From Melitaea cinxia (Eukaryota > Arthropoda > Insecta > Lepidoptera > Nymphalidae), in assembly GCF_905220565.1 (NCBI RefSeq), contig NC_059406.1, positions 15,014,001 through 15,078,000 of the forward strand: 64,000 nucleotides of DNA. Reading direction: 5' to 3'. Below, piece after piece: positions 10,001 through 18,030 of this stretch. A model generated the notes under the pieces. It saw only the letters and a program-made list of their open reading frames with translations. It was not told the DNA's origin and searched no databases. The translations under genes were made by a program, and so were the position numbers. Position 1 is the stretch's first letter, and every line of letters starts with the position of its first letter.

Positions 10001-13000
10001 CACATTAACAAACACGCCGTGATCCGGATAGCGCTCTAAATTTGGATATCTTTCACGATAAAGTATAGCGACGGCACTTGCATTGCAGCTGCATTCCCCA
10101 TAAATGAGGTGCTTGTTCGCATATTCTTGTGAAGTGTAGCGCGTAGGCATGGTAAATAACAAGGATGCAAATACAAAAGTCCAATTCCAAAAGAGAGAAG
10201 CCCAAGTTGCCGGTATTTAATCAACAAGCCCAATTCACAAAATCAAAATCAAATCAAAATCAAAAATAGCTTTATTCAAATAGGCTCCAAGAGCACTTTC
10301 GAATCGTCATTTTACAAATTAAAACTTTAGAAATTAATTATTATTTTTGTAAAAGTGAAGCTACCACCGATTCGGAATGTAGATTCTGCAGAGAAGAATC
10401 GGCAAGAAACTCCGCAGTTACTCTTTTGAAAATAATATATAAACACAAAAATCCAAGTCCAAAAAGAGAAGCCAAAGTTATCAGAACTAAATCAACACAA
10501 GCGAATACGGAAAGGTGCGCAGTAGACGAATGAGCGAAACGTACTAACTGGTGTCAGACTTGTAGCAGACTCATTTGCTTGGTATAGCGACTGTATCTGT
10601 TTCATTTGCACGCGTGTAAACGACGCATCTCCGTCTCACTGCGTGGCCTCACTATCTGTCTCGCTCGCTCATAGCAAACATGTCCACTATACATGTCCAC
10701 TATCCATCTCTCTCATCATTTTGCCGTAAAATTAAGAACCTACCAAGAGCTTGTGCGAATAAAAAACATTTGAACTGAGTAAAATGGGTTAGCAAAAATC
10801 GGGTTAGTTGAGGTTTTTATTTTTTACTCGTTGTTTTTTTTTTTGTACGAAACTAACAAGTATTGTACCATTTTACAATGCAGATTAAATGCGCAAACTT
10901 TTAATGGCACTCGCCAAAGCACTTTAGTACATTTTTTTTAAAGGATTTTGGGCCTTTCAAAGTCGACAAATTTTTAAAACTTTAAATTCATAGTTCAACA
11001 AATAGTCTTAATTCTAGAAAACTTGGGGCAATTGTGTCATTATTTTTAACTGTGGTTCTAGAAATGTTATTCAAGATTACGGTTTCAAAGTTTAAATGAA
11101 CAAAAATAATAAAAATTAACCATAATAACCGAAAAATGATTACAGTTTGATCAAATTCCTAGGTTTTTCTTAAATACCCATAATTTTCAAACTGCATGGG
11201 ATAGGTTTTTTTTTATTTTTCTCACGGTGGTTACAATCAATCCTGTCACCCCGTTTCGGATTGACGTTAAGTTCTGGGACAACTTGTATACTGACTACTG
11301 CTATGCCCCACCTCAATACTTAGTTATTTAATCTTATTACCAGTAGATACCATTTATGGCTAGGCTTTAGATTAAGAACCGTCATTTTGAAGTTAGATAT
11401 GTTAGCGTTTTTTTTGTAACGAAATTATGTCGATAAACGTCTAATTTGGAAATTAGATAGGTTAGGGTTATTATTATGTTTTTTTTTTGTAACGAAATTA
11501 TGCCGATAAACTGTCAAATTTTGAGCTTAGATAATTTGACGGTTCTTAATCTACAGCCTAACCCCATTTATTCTAATTAAAAACTATATTTAGTAAAACA
11601 AATAAAACACAATCCTTCTTGCAAACAAATCTATTTGAGATTGCTCCCTATCAGTGTGATATGTACAGGTGTTTGATATTACTACAGTTTTGTAACAATG
11701 GTCATTTTTGTGTCTTTGATAATATCCTAGAACAATGTTATCTTTTAAATTTGGAATGCTTTGTTTACATCTATAATCTAACAGCAATACATTTTTGTTC
11801 ATAACTATGTGTGTCACAGATAACCAAAATAAACATAATTGCACACCAAACAAAGGGTTTGCACACATTATTAGGTTAATTATATTGTAATTTAACAGAT
11901 AATTCATTTACGAACACAAATATATCTTTACTGATGTCTATAATAACATTGTCAATATATTTTTGTTTTCATATAGGTATTTTTTACGACTAGGCCAAGA
12001 AGTGCACAGCAAACCTTAAGTACATTTAACCGTAAGTGGTTACCATAATCTATAGACGCCTGCAACACCCCTCTCGGCCCTACTCAGGAGCTCAGACCAT
12101 CTTACTTGCCACAGGACCACAACACTAGAGTAATATCAGCATCTTCTGTAAGGTCGAGGCACTTCCGCAGTCGAACTACTCTAGGTATCGACCAGGACAC
12201 ATCCTGCTGTGAATTACCTAAATAAAAGTGTCCTACACTATATAAGCTACTACTAACCTCATGACCAGCATGGGCATAGTCTCCAAGTGCACTCTTCCGA
12301 ACAATTTATCCAATGTATAGTACAAAGGAACATCCTGTAGTTCCTCCCTGACCATGGAGAGAACGCCCTGTATTCTCTTAGCGGTTGCAAATAAGTGTGG
12401 CTTATCTTCAACATGAGTGAGGACTCGGGTGACGAATGCTTCATCGTGGATCGGTGCTGACCAGATTGGACCTCCTAACTAGAAAAAAAAGTATTCGTTT
12501 TATTTATTTCAAGGATCTAGATCCATTTTTTTATATAAATGTGGGAAATAAGCGTACAGTCTGGATGATGGTTAGCAGTTACGATAGTCTGTGGACGTTT
12601 GCGAAATTAGAACCCTACTCTCGCTTTCAAAACACTCACACGAGTTCTGCCAACCTTAATGTATTGGTTTGCAACCATAAGATCATTATGGTTGAAAAAT
12701 CAACTTCCTTAGTCGGGATGTTACCGATTTTGCTCTAAGTATTCTGTTCTCTCCTTCGAATAAATCTATCTTTTTAATTTTTATTTTTACTTAAAAAACT
12801 ATCATCATCATCATCTTCATCACTTCGGCCTATCGCAGTCCACTGCTGGACACGAACCTCCACAAGTTCGCGCTAAAAATGGCGTGAAGTCGTGTGTAAA
12901 AAAACTATTATGGCAAAAGAATATTTGAATTCATGATACTCAATGTTATAAATAGCATCCAAAATCCACGTTAAGGAATAAATTAAAGAATTTAATTTAT

Positions 13001-16000
13001 TCAAAATATTACAAGATTATTTTTTGTTGAAACATTTCTAAATTTGCCATTTCTATCACTCTTTATCTCTGTTTAAAGTTTGATCTGTAGGAATAATTTA
13101 TATTTATGTATTTTAATTTAATTGATGCCTCGTACTTTATTTCATATTAATAAATCGTTGGAAACTGTTTTTTTTTTTAATAATTAAAGAAAACAAACAC
13201 ATCAAAATAATTGGATGTGGAGTATTCTTTACATACACAGCCATTTTGTGTCTTGAGTGTTACACTCTTAAAATAAACATGGTTAAGTTTTTAGGAGTGT
13301 ATAGTATTTAACTTAAATGTATTATTATAATGTATAAATATTTAAATAATAAAATAATATAGCAAGCTTAGTAAATGACAGCGAAAATATTTCAGAGATA
13401 AGACTTGGGCCATCAAAAGTATTTATTCATGGCAAAAATATAGCAGATAATTTCTATTAGACTACAATTAAAACTATTTTCTTACATGATGCCGTTGGTT
13501 ACAATGTTCACAATACTCCCCAACAGGAGGGACCGCTGGTAGGAAGGCTTTCATTTGTTCTGGATTTTTCTCAGTGGGATTCGGTTTGAATCCTCCAAGT
13601 TGCTGTAAGGCTATATTGTCGCATCCCACGCAATGGTACACCATAGACAGTTTGCTGGAGATTAAAGGTTTAAGTATAAGAAACTCATAATATACAGGGT
13701 AATACTAGATTTTGAAAAACATAATGAAATCAAGTTCTCATTTGTTTTTTTTTGAAAATTATGTCGAGAAACAAGCGTACGGCTCACCTGATAGGAAGCT
13801 TTGATGGATGGTATTTAAACACTGCTACAGGGTGAGTGTAACACAGTTAAAAAATTTATTCACTCCACAACTTTAACATAGTCTCATAATTCGATACTCT
13901 AATCTTTACTTGTGTTGTGACCAGGAACTTAGAGAATGTAGGGACTTCCCAAACCCCAATCTAAATAATATAAATTTTATATGAAGACACTTACCCAGTA
14001 ATTGCTTTTGGCTATTATAGCTAAAAATTGAACATGAAGACAGTTTTTTAGTAATTGCCCCAGGCTCACTTCACACTTTAGCCTATCGCAGTCTACTGCT
14101 GGACATAGCCTCCACAAGTTCGCGCCAAAAATGGCGTGAACTTACGTATTTTGCCCATAGTCACCACGCTGGGCAGGTGAGTTGGTGACCGCAGGCTATT
14201 ATAGATAAAAATTTAGTATTAACCCTTATTACCTAGTAGTTGTCTTGCAATGTATAGCCCCTGAGTAAATCTTGACAAATACGCGAATGTAGAAGTCTGC
14301 GGATATACTCAGCAGCGGTACTATGTAACGGCTGTATCGGTTTGCGTGTGACTCTATACACTGGAGCAGTATCCTTAATGCCTGTAAAAAAGTTAAAAAA
14401 ACTTTATGAAAAATAATTTTTATTTGGGCATTTTTTTTTAGTAGAATGAAAATATAAATTTCTTTTATATTTACTAGCGGACCCGGCAGACGTTGTCCTG
14501 CCCGGAAAACAGCTACCAAAGATAGTTTACATACCGGGTCCAATTGAGATGAAAACTACCCTATGTCCCAAGTTGGACCAAATTACAGATGGTTACAAAA
14601 TTTTATAAAAATTGGTTCAGTAGTTTCGGAGTTTATCGCTAACATACATCATGACGCGAAATTTTTATATATATATATATAGAAGATTGGATGTAGAACT
14701 AGTATATTAAAAATAATAATAATTAGTATGAGAAACAAGAGAAAAAAAGTCCAAAAAGCAAGTACTTAAAAATATGAGATTTGATGATAAATCACTTTAT
14801 TCTATTTATATGGTCTAGTGTATAGAGAATGTGTGACTGCAGTTTTATTTCAAGTCAATAGAGAGAAAGAGATAGAGATTAGGGATTGTTTTAAATCTGA
14901 TCCTTTTCTTTATACAAGAGATAATGGATACTTCTGCCCAATATGAGAACTGCTAACAAGTAGGTAGATAATTTAAAAAAAAACTAATTTTCGCCAAGTG
15001 GTCGAAATTCGACCATAATTGAATCAAAATTATAAGTTTGAACATTATTAAGGTTCTATTGTCAAAGACAATACTTCTATTCTATAATAATAAACAAAAG
15101 AGTATATAATATTTCAAATATATGGTAGTGTGTGTAATGTTTTTTTTATTGATTTAATGTAAGTAAATACTAGTAAAATAATTTAAAAAATATTAGCGTT
15201 CTGCACTCCTCCTTAATATAAACTTTAAAACTATTTTTTTTCGTGTATGCAATAAAGTTTAATAAATAAATAAACTATAAGTCTGCGTGCCTCCGTCTGC
15301 GCATTTTTTTGAAAAAGGGGTACTAAATTTTTGTTTCACATATTAATAAATAGATGAGTGTTTTCTAGACTAATATCAAGTACGATCAAAAATATTCAGT
15401 TTCATTCTTTAGAAACTATATAAGGCTCATAATATTAAGAAATATGGTGAAATCATGTGAAACAGTGACACAACCTGCCCTGTGTGTGTCTTTTTACCAC
15501 GCACATCGTTGTGTGAAAGAGATAAATATATTCTTAATTATCACGTTTTTAAGGAGTAAACTCTGGTCACGTGTTGGAACTGACACACCCACTTTATTAA
15601 TATGTATAACCATATTTTCGTAAGGGAGGGGCATAAAAAAAATATGTTAAACTCAATAAGGAGAATTCATTTACTTGCACTACCTACATTATTTAAATTA
15701 AAGCTTGCGTAAGTTTTAGCTAAGTCTACCATTCTCTGGAATATTATTTTTTGTCATTTAAATTTACAGATGATTAATTGATAAAAACTACAGATCGACA
15801 GTCCTGTGATTGCCTCGTATAAAATATCAATTAGTTTCGAGTCATTCCTCACCGTTTGTATGCCCATGTGGATAATTAAACATTTTTAATATGTGTAACT
15901 ATATATCATACCATTTCATGACAACATTTCGTTTTAAGACTAATAGCACCATATTTGCTATAACATGTCTCAGGCGAGTTTCCCGCTAAAACGGCCATGT

Positions 16001-17518
16001 CTGTTGCTGTCACTAATAAAAGACCGCCATCTTGAACACTTTGTACAGCAGAGTCAAGGAATATAGACGGACAGCCGTATGGATCTAAATCAATGGCTGC
16101 AAACCTTTTTGTCGGATGTTTGTGTTTGTACATGAGCATACTGAAAAATTAATTGAAAATTATTAATTATAAGAATAAATATTTTGTTAAGCAATTAATT
16201 CAATATTTGCATTTTGACTTTTTTTTAATGTGATTTTTTCTTGAATATCTCAAATTTTATTTATTGGCCTACTATATTAATTATGTTTATAGTGTAACAA
16301 AGAATATCACAATTACAGGCTCTAAGTGAGACACATGCCAATATTTTTTTTTTGTTTGTTGGTGTTACTTATGGACCAAAAACAACAAAAAAATAGAAAA
16401 GAAATTACTCAATAAATTAACTAAATTTTTTTAAATAAATATTACACATGAACATTACTTTTATAAATTTTATTTTGTATATAATTTTTTAATTTAAAGT
16501 AGGTACTACATAAGCATACCAGGCGTCATCATGGCTAGTATCTATCAAAGATTCCACACCGTTGTGTACCACATTTTCCTTTATCGTCTCCACGGCCTGC
16601 TCTGACAGATCATTAGCTACAATTTTAGTGACATTAGGGATCTCTTTTGCATAGCGTATACTTCTTAGCCCTGTTGCTGATAAGGCTTCTAGGATTGTAA
16701 CTGGTACCTAAAAGCAAGAAAAAATAGGCTAAATAATTTTTAAGATTTTTAAATTATTAGATTATTTATTAAGAAATATTTATTTTTTATAACCAACATT
16801 TCCTATCTTAAATAAATATTCTTATAACATTTTAACTAAGGGCAGAACCATCATTGTGTGCATGTCCACAACCTTCAGTCAAAATATTTTCTCATTATTT
16901 TTCAAAAAAAAGTTAGCTGAAATTATCATATAAAATTTCATCCCATTTTCTCTTATTAAAGGAGCGGCAAATCAAAATGGCCTGGGTCTACCCACAAGCC
17001 TAAATCAGGTCCAACTTCCTCAAATAGTTATTTCCATACCTAAAATGAGTGGTAAAAAAAATCAAATTTATATGTTGGATGGTATCCACCCCTGGTTTTG
17101 ACATAAATTTAGTTAATTTTATTTATAGCATAGGTATATAATATTAAAAAAATATTTGTACATTTTAGTACATACATATTAGAAAAAAAAAAACATTTTT
17201 TGAGAAACACTTTTATAATATTAAGCATAATAATTAAAAAGTGTACAAAGCATACAGAAAACGAACCTCTAAATTATCTTCAGTTTTAGCTGAGTCTCCA
17301 GTAATCTGTTCGTTTAAATTTTTAATGTTTTTTTGTAACCTGGTAATCTTTTCAGCCTTATAATCTTGAGTGAACACACTCAGTACCGCTATACTCAAAT
17401 CTCTGTTAAATTCTTGAACAGGGTTATAGAAAACCTTTTCTGTTGTCAGACGTATTTCAGCTTGTCCTTCTTTTATACTTTTTGTACTCACATCCACTGT
17501 TGAAGCTTCCATTTTCAT
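939..17518 (-). CDS. TRMT1: tRNA (guanine(26)-N(2))-dimethyltransferase, nine exons
   Basis: Exons in coding order (all minus strand): 17518-17267, 16707-16520, 16140-15912, 14381-14233, 13654-13486, 12478-12258, 8993-8856, 7592-7425, 1083-939. All junctions are GT-AG and every phase closes, giving about 552 residues (yeast Trm1 about 570). The family enzyme uses S-adenosylmethionine to dimethylate G26 of tRNAs. Visible motifs are FYNPVQEFNRDLS in exon 1, the SAM-site segment ALSATGLRS in exon 2, catalytic DLDPYG and DMAVLAGN in exon 3, PLLSISADFY in exon 4, CVGC...CEHC metal-binding cysteines in exon 5, and PLYYTLD in exon 6. Exon 8 carries DANPISRR and HWGPG. The short last exon encodes a basic tail ending in DTSV. 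The CCCH finger of vertebrate TRMT1 is absent. The start is the first ATG (17518); a second ATG lies at 17512. Introns host several transposons. Family assignment is very secure; exons 7 and 9 rest on phase and homology. Confidence 0.9.
1620..1634 (+). repeat. Poly(G) tract in TRMT1 intron 8
   Basis: A run of about 15 G within AT-rich intron sequence, with further G-runs at about 1486 and 1670. Homopolymers this long are prone to length error in sequencing and assembly. Confidence 0.8.
1833..1844 (+). repeat. Target-site duplication, left copy
   Basis: AACGATGGAGGT, identical to 7240-7251 directly after the poly(A) tail of the LINE. Two identical 12-mers exactly bounding the element are very unlikely by chance. 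Confidence 0.85.
1994..3100 (+). CDS. LINE ORF1, gag-like nucleic-acid-binding protein (main part)
   Basis: 368 codons from ATG at 1994. ORF1 proteins of this group coat the element RNA. The N-terminus is acidic. The C-terminal third has cysteine-rich zinc knuckles: CSNCWRYGHTKTLC, then CPKCSGHHENC, then CVNCGENH followed by a Cys. After A-runs at 3053-3062 and 3072-3078 this frame runs into a lysine-rich end and a stop at 3098-3100. The +1 frame stays open from about 3060 to 3428 with coding-like acidic sequence. The annotated stop is therefore probably caused by a one-base change in the A-run, or the site is a translational slip. Confidence 0.85.
   Translation: MEDNSFSDSSVMQLCDYVDEVENVDVLAINEEYTQRVNLNSNIESNTNKRVRLEEMENNDEEWIQVSNSRAKRRLIEDIQLSVTCKDKLPKQFALAKLLKAQSISGIMKIKYINAYKILVTFNSEDSANKFLNCDGLRSMGWKSQKTWEVGTSYGIVKDIDLDLSEEHLMEYLRSDIEIVSVKRLSRRSGNEWTPSESIRVGFKGSSLPSHIFILDLRIKVEPFIFPVTQCSNCWRYGHTKTLCPSNKTICPKCSGHHENCEVTTFKCVNCGENHLALSKSCQKYKKEKRIRELMSEFNVTYRKALLLYVPPTPQRISTNDNPSANLEIVNVSEPSISSRPTFAEAVISGPLTKKKRDSQKKGGKNKY
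3060..3428 (+). CDS. Probable C-terminal part of LINE ORF1 in the +1 frame
   Basis: Open in frame 3 from the A10 run to TAG at 3426-3428; the first in-frame ATG is at 3141. It contains an acidic stretch (NTEEEVEGS, ESDEETHHEP) and then a hydrophobic/basic end. It joins naturally to ORF1 if one base of the A10 run (3053-3062) or A7 run (3072-3078) is extra. Its stop overlaps the ORF2 start: ATG at 3421 and TAG at 3426 lie inside ATGGATAG. This close coupling suggests ORF2 is translated by termination and re-initiation. It could also be a separate small ORF. Confidence 0.55.
   Translation, partial: KEIPKKRAAKINTKKHTGQDLIEEVTLMEVSQDTNTEEEVEGSHSSESDEETHHEPETEERPVSLVELIQKIRKIFILKKLSVFSKIKKSLQVIVDWVMTFVSKSVSNLSDFFKNISLFING
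3421..7125 (+). CDS. LINE ORF2: endonuclease, reverse transcriptase, RNase H
   Basis: 1234 codons, uninterrupted. Domains in order: an AP-type endonuclease in about the first 240 residues (FQWNARSIRP, TETWL, ILGDFNGHH, NDGSPTR, SDHLF); a reverse transcriptase at about 430-720 (RPISLISCICK, GFRKSRS, VDIDNAYNNV, LAQGDPLSPLLFN, catalytic MQYADD); an RNase H at about 950-1080 with its acidic residues in FTDGSK, HIELIAI, FTDAKSA and IVDELAK; and a C-terminal CX2C...HX4C motif (CEECEKIEDVYHIVMEC). All key catalytic residues I can recognise are present, so the protein is plausibly functional. The start is chosen because it overlaps the open +1 ORF1 frame. Confidence 0.93.
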   Translation: MDSSSVKQLNLNMFQWNARSIRPKLLSFKNLLIQERIHIAAVTETWLDSEYRFNIRDYNIYRLDRNVAYGGVALIVHKSISSQIVNFQNNHIGMEIIWIKVSNCDQLENIIGIYCPHEISTAQADWDFLFNLSTTKTIILGDFNGHHTTWSHRTDNRGLQIVNSFLDSNFVVLNDGSPTRFQLVEGILRESSPDITFVSSDISLHFDWQVLSESLGSDHLFIKITTSIFVITNHRKKRNFKSANWQFYSLYLEKAFTDLILPNDIQTAYDVFINLINEAADLFIPFIKICQKPESKFTPKPYWNAKLSKAVAIRRLYLSIFRRNPTPDNLNKFLDAVRESQRLIRHAERNGWSSFCNSVSENTSANQMWSKMKWMKGRKQSSLTIDKVKANSLLCKLCPDFVSPSKPVFRSTNPSLEIPITIFELSNCMKSKDTAPGEDEISFSMLKHLPENAKLFMLKLFNSILDSGIVPSQWRQIRVIPISKPGRDPQSDSAFRPISLISCICKIFHILLKNRIEWFLEKNHLLSDNTFGFRKSRSCLDSLVRLVSIIQIGFATGYSTIGCFVDIDNAYNNVDLLFLVDTMDRLQIGTQICLYIWNFLIERRIQIIADNTNFVRTCSRGLAQGDPLSPLLFNIATIDICKRIKSAMIMQYADDFVLFSSGNDILQASTNLQSDLDLLCILLSDIGLNLSPSKSKVCIFKKRPFRGTVELKVSNIILDTVESVKYLGLWLDRSLRWGKHVSETKDKCIKFLNICKVLAGSGWGIHPKHLRRIYISIIRSRMDYASFLYNDSAQLHVRKLDCIQNQAMRIIGGFIKSTPIHVMESELSLQPLCLRREYLGHKFYLKNKSFKINSIVTLLSHLNDSMASIRWNRKKKPLLVSIHNYLKNTSINISSQLEMFSLNIWITGINLQNFIKSNIKDIHNPKRTFSNLQLNSFYRKMSSESYNGFYKVFTDGSKDSYGGGAAFYDSQINFKAKFQITHDLSIMHIELIAIAEALSYIKSINGNNFVIFTDAKSALQHLARCTSTFRGIPVAYDIIKLISELNTSTKSVYLQWIPSHCGIVENEIVDELAKQACTEGVVVNTKPFYSECLFTSKNRCLELWKEYFDERSTKKGIWYKTIQPEPMSSPWISNSLSRLDIVIALRMRSGHIPLNKFAYLMNKTNTPNCEECEKIEDVYHIVMECIRNEPLRNEIFMSHNIIREVGGINCVLAFPLSKEARALYKLVRLGLRVR
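7240..7251 (+). repeat. Target-site duplication, right copy
   Basis: AACGATGGAGGT, immediately after the poly(A) tract. Because the duplication begins with A, the exact boundary with the tail is ambiguous by one or two bases. Confidence 0.85.
7425..7592 (-). CDS. TRMT1: TRMT1 exon 8
   Basis: 168 bases with acceptor AG at 7594-7593 and donor GT at 7424-7423. It encodes QSDPVAAYILKQP, DANPISRRDGRLRFQ and PTPHWGPGSRAAVK, which align with the C-terminal DANPSSRQRGLKRFQ / NWGPR region of TRMT1. Without splicing, the frame runs only a few residues further to a stop. Phase 2 out matches the terminal exon at 1083-939. Confidence 0.87.
7849..8968 (-). repeat. 146-bp tandem array of partial TRMT1 exon 7 plus its splice donor
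   Basis: Eight copies on a 146-bp period. Splice-donor GTs are at 8855, 8709, 8563, 8417, 8271, 8125, 7979 and 7864 (last spacing 115). Each unit is about 113 bases of exon 7 (residues from RVSYSHAC to ARPHK) followed by 33 bases of intron beginning GTGAGC. The highest copy is the real exon, with its acceptor at 8995-8994. The others lack the first ~25 exon bases and have no acceptor. Internal units look identical, while the lowest copy has lost about 41 bases and gained about 10. The only difference I see in the top copy is one synonymous base (8966). GC content is far above the surroundings. The duplication junction shares GCCACC on both sides. Confidence 0.92.
8856..8993 (-). CDS. TRMT1: TRMT1 exon 7, the functional copy beside the array
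   Basis: 138 bases entering in phase 2 from exon 6 (AG + G gives Arg) and leaving in phase 2 at GTGAGC. It encodes RSALLHAGHRVSYSHAC and then SLKTSAPARAVWDVVRAW, matching the conserved TRMT1 segment around LLHADFRVSLSHA. Reading past its donor meets TGA at once, so splicing at 8855 is required for a full protein. Joining to the exon at 7592-7425 restores frame (AA + A gives Lys). Confidence 0.88.
9206..9600. repeat. Dispersed repeat family C, two copies head to head
   Basis: 9206-9340 runs forward (GATTACCGTAGACTATACC, ACACCAGAAGCAGCGCAAG). 9341-9478 is the same family reversed (GATGCTTCTGATGTTGCAGG, CGTCTATAAGCTACGGTAAT), and a third partial segment follows to about 9600 (CTGTGATCTTCTGTAAGGTC). 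The result is a roughly 270-bp imperfect palindrome. Other copies of the family are listed separately. Confidence 0.7.
9845..10150 (-). pseudogene. Truncated transposase N-terminus with DUF4817-type helix-turn-helix
   Basis: ATG at 10150. It encodes about 100 residues with the pattern EYANKHLIYGECSCNASAVA, YRERYPN, and VFVNVHRSLTEGGHF. That is the insect DUF4817 helix-turn-helix found at the N-terminus of some Tc1/mariner-type transposases. The last ~15 residues are read from the inverted repeat, so the catalytic DDE domain was deleted. The product could still bind the terminal repeats if expressed; that is inference. Confidence 0.65.
10241..10437 (-). repeat. LINE 3'-end fragment with (TTTGAT)n-type tail
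   Basis: Read on the minus strand, it ends in TTTGATTTTGATTTGA-like repeats preceded by a GC-richer body containing CGGCAAGAAACTCCGCAG on the plus strand. I recognise this as a common lepidopteran LINE 3' terminus, without a secure family name. Related flanks at about 10165-10220 and 10447-10495 (AAGTCCAATTCC / AAATCCAAGTCC) look like a diverged duplication around it. Confidence 0.55.
12050..12215 (+). repeat. Dispersed repeat family C, fragment
   Basis: Shares ATAGACGCCTGCAACACC and ATCTTCTGTAAGGTCGAGG with the other family C copies. It lies in TRMT1 intron 6, just downstream of exon 6. Confidence 0.6.
12815..12890 (+). repeat. Dispersed repeat family I, short fragment
   Basis: Shares CAGTCCACTGCTGGACA and CTCCACAAGTTCGCGC with copies at 14060-14200, 39895-40220 and, reversed, 57707-58035. 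Confidence 0.6.
14060..14200 (+). repeat. Dispersed repeat family I, fragment
   Basis: Shares CACAAGTTCGCGCCAAAAAT and AGTCACCACGCTGGGCAGG with the longer copies at 39895-40220 and 57707-58035. It lies in TRMT1 intron 4. Confidence 0.65.
14474..14690 (+). repeat. Dispersed repeat family B, copy in TRMT1 intron 3
   Basis: Starts CTAGCGGACCCGGCAGACGT and contains AAATTGGTTCAGTAGTTTCG. Similar sequences are at 58585-58660, 63500-63580 and 63830-64000. It resembles a LINE 3' end. An (AT)n tract follows. Confidence 0.6.
15400..15625 (+). repeat. Dispersed repeat family F, copy 1
   Basis: Shares the order of several blocks with 44350-44560: GTGAAACAGTGACACAACCT, then TTTTACCACG, then TTAAGGAGTAAACTCTGG, then AACTGACACACCCACTTT. 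About 70-75 percent similar by eye. The class is unknown. Confidence 0.5.
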
Positions 17519-17941
17519 AATTTTCTAACAATAATAAAGGTTATATGTTAAACATTAAAATTACTGTATTAAATTTAAAACATTACGTCAAGGTTTATTT
17601 ATATTAACCAAAAAGTATCTTCTGAATATGGGCAAATACTTCATAAATATTGAGAGACTTATTTTATTTTATTATTTTACATATATAAAAATTAAGAAAT
17701 ACAAAACAAACACAGTTCAGTTCTTTGCTTAATGGCTTTTAGTTGTGTCAGTTTGACACATATCATTTCGCCAGTGTCACATGGGATGGAGAACACACGA
17801 CGGAGATTGTTATTATTTCGGTGGATTTGAGAATACAATTTAGTTAAATTTTGAAAATACACGAAAATAGTATGTATTTATTCACAATACTCTCAAAATG
17901 TACAAAAATATAAAAATATTTATAAGTATATAACATTGTAC

Positions 17942-17945
<4 letters not shown>

Positions 17946-18019
<74 letters not shown>
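17946..18019 (+). repeat. (TA)n microsatellite at the 3' end of LINE 2
   Basis: About 37 uninterrupted TA units directly abut the 3' end of the minus-strand LINE. I-group elements often end in short tandem repeats rather than poly(A), so the tract probably grew from the element's tail. Confidence 0.85.
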
Positions 18020-18022
<3 letters not shown>

Positions 18023-18030
18023 TGTAATAT

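Larger units (their letters stand above)
9608..11290 (-). mobile_element. Deleted Tc1/mariner-like transposon with ~280-bp terminal inverted repeats
   Basis: 9608-9890 and 11012-11290 are long inverted repeats of each other, for example TGTCCCAGAACTCGACGTCA at the left against the reverse of TGACGTTAAGTTCTGGGACA at the right. TA dinucleotides lie at both outer ends, as expected for this superfamily's target. Inside is a short minus-strand ORF with a DUF4817-like helix-turn-helix, and then the coding sequence runs straight into the left repeat. The catalytic domain is missing, so this is a non-autonomous deletion derivative. It sits in TRMT1 intron 6. A LINE 3' end is nested inside at 10241-10437. 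Confidence 0.75.
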
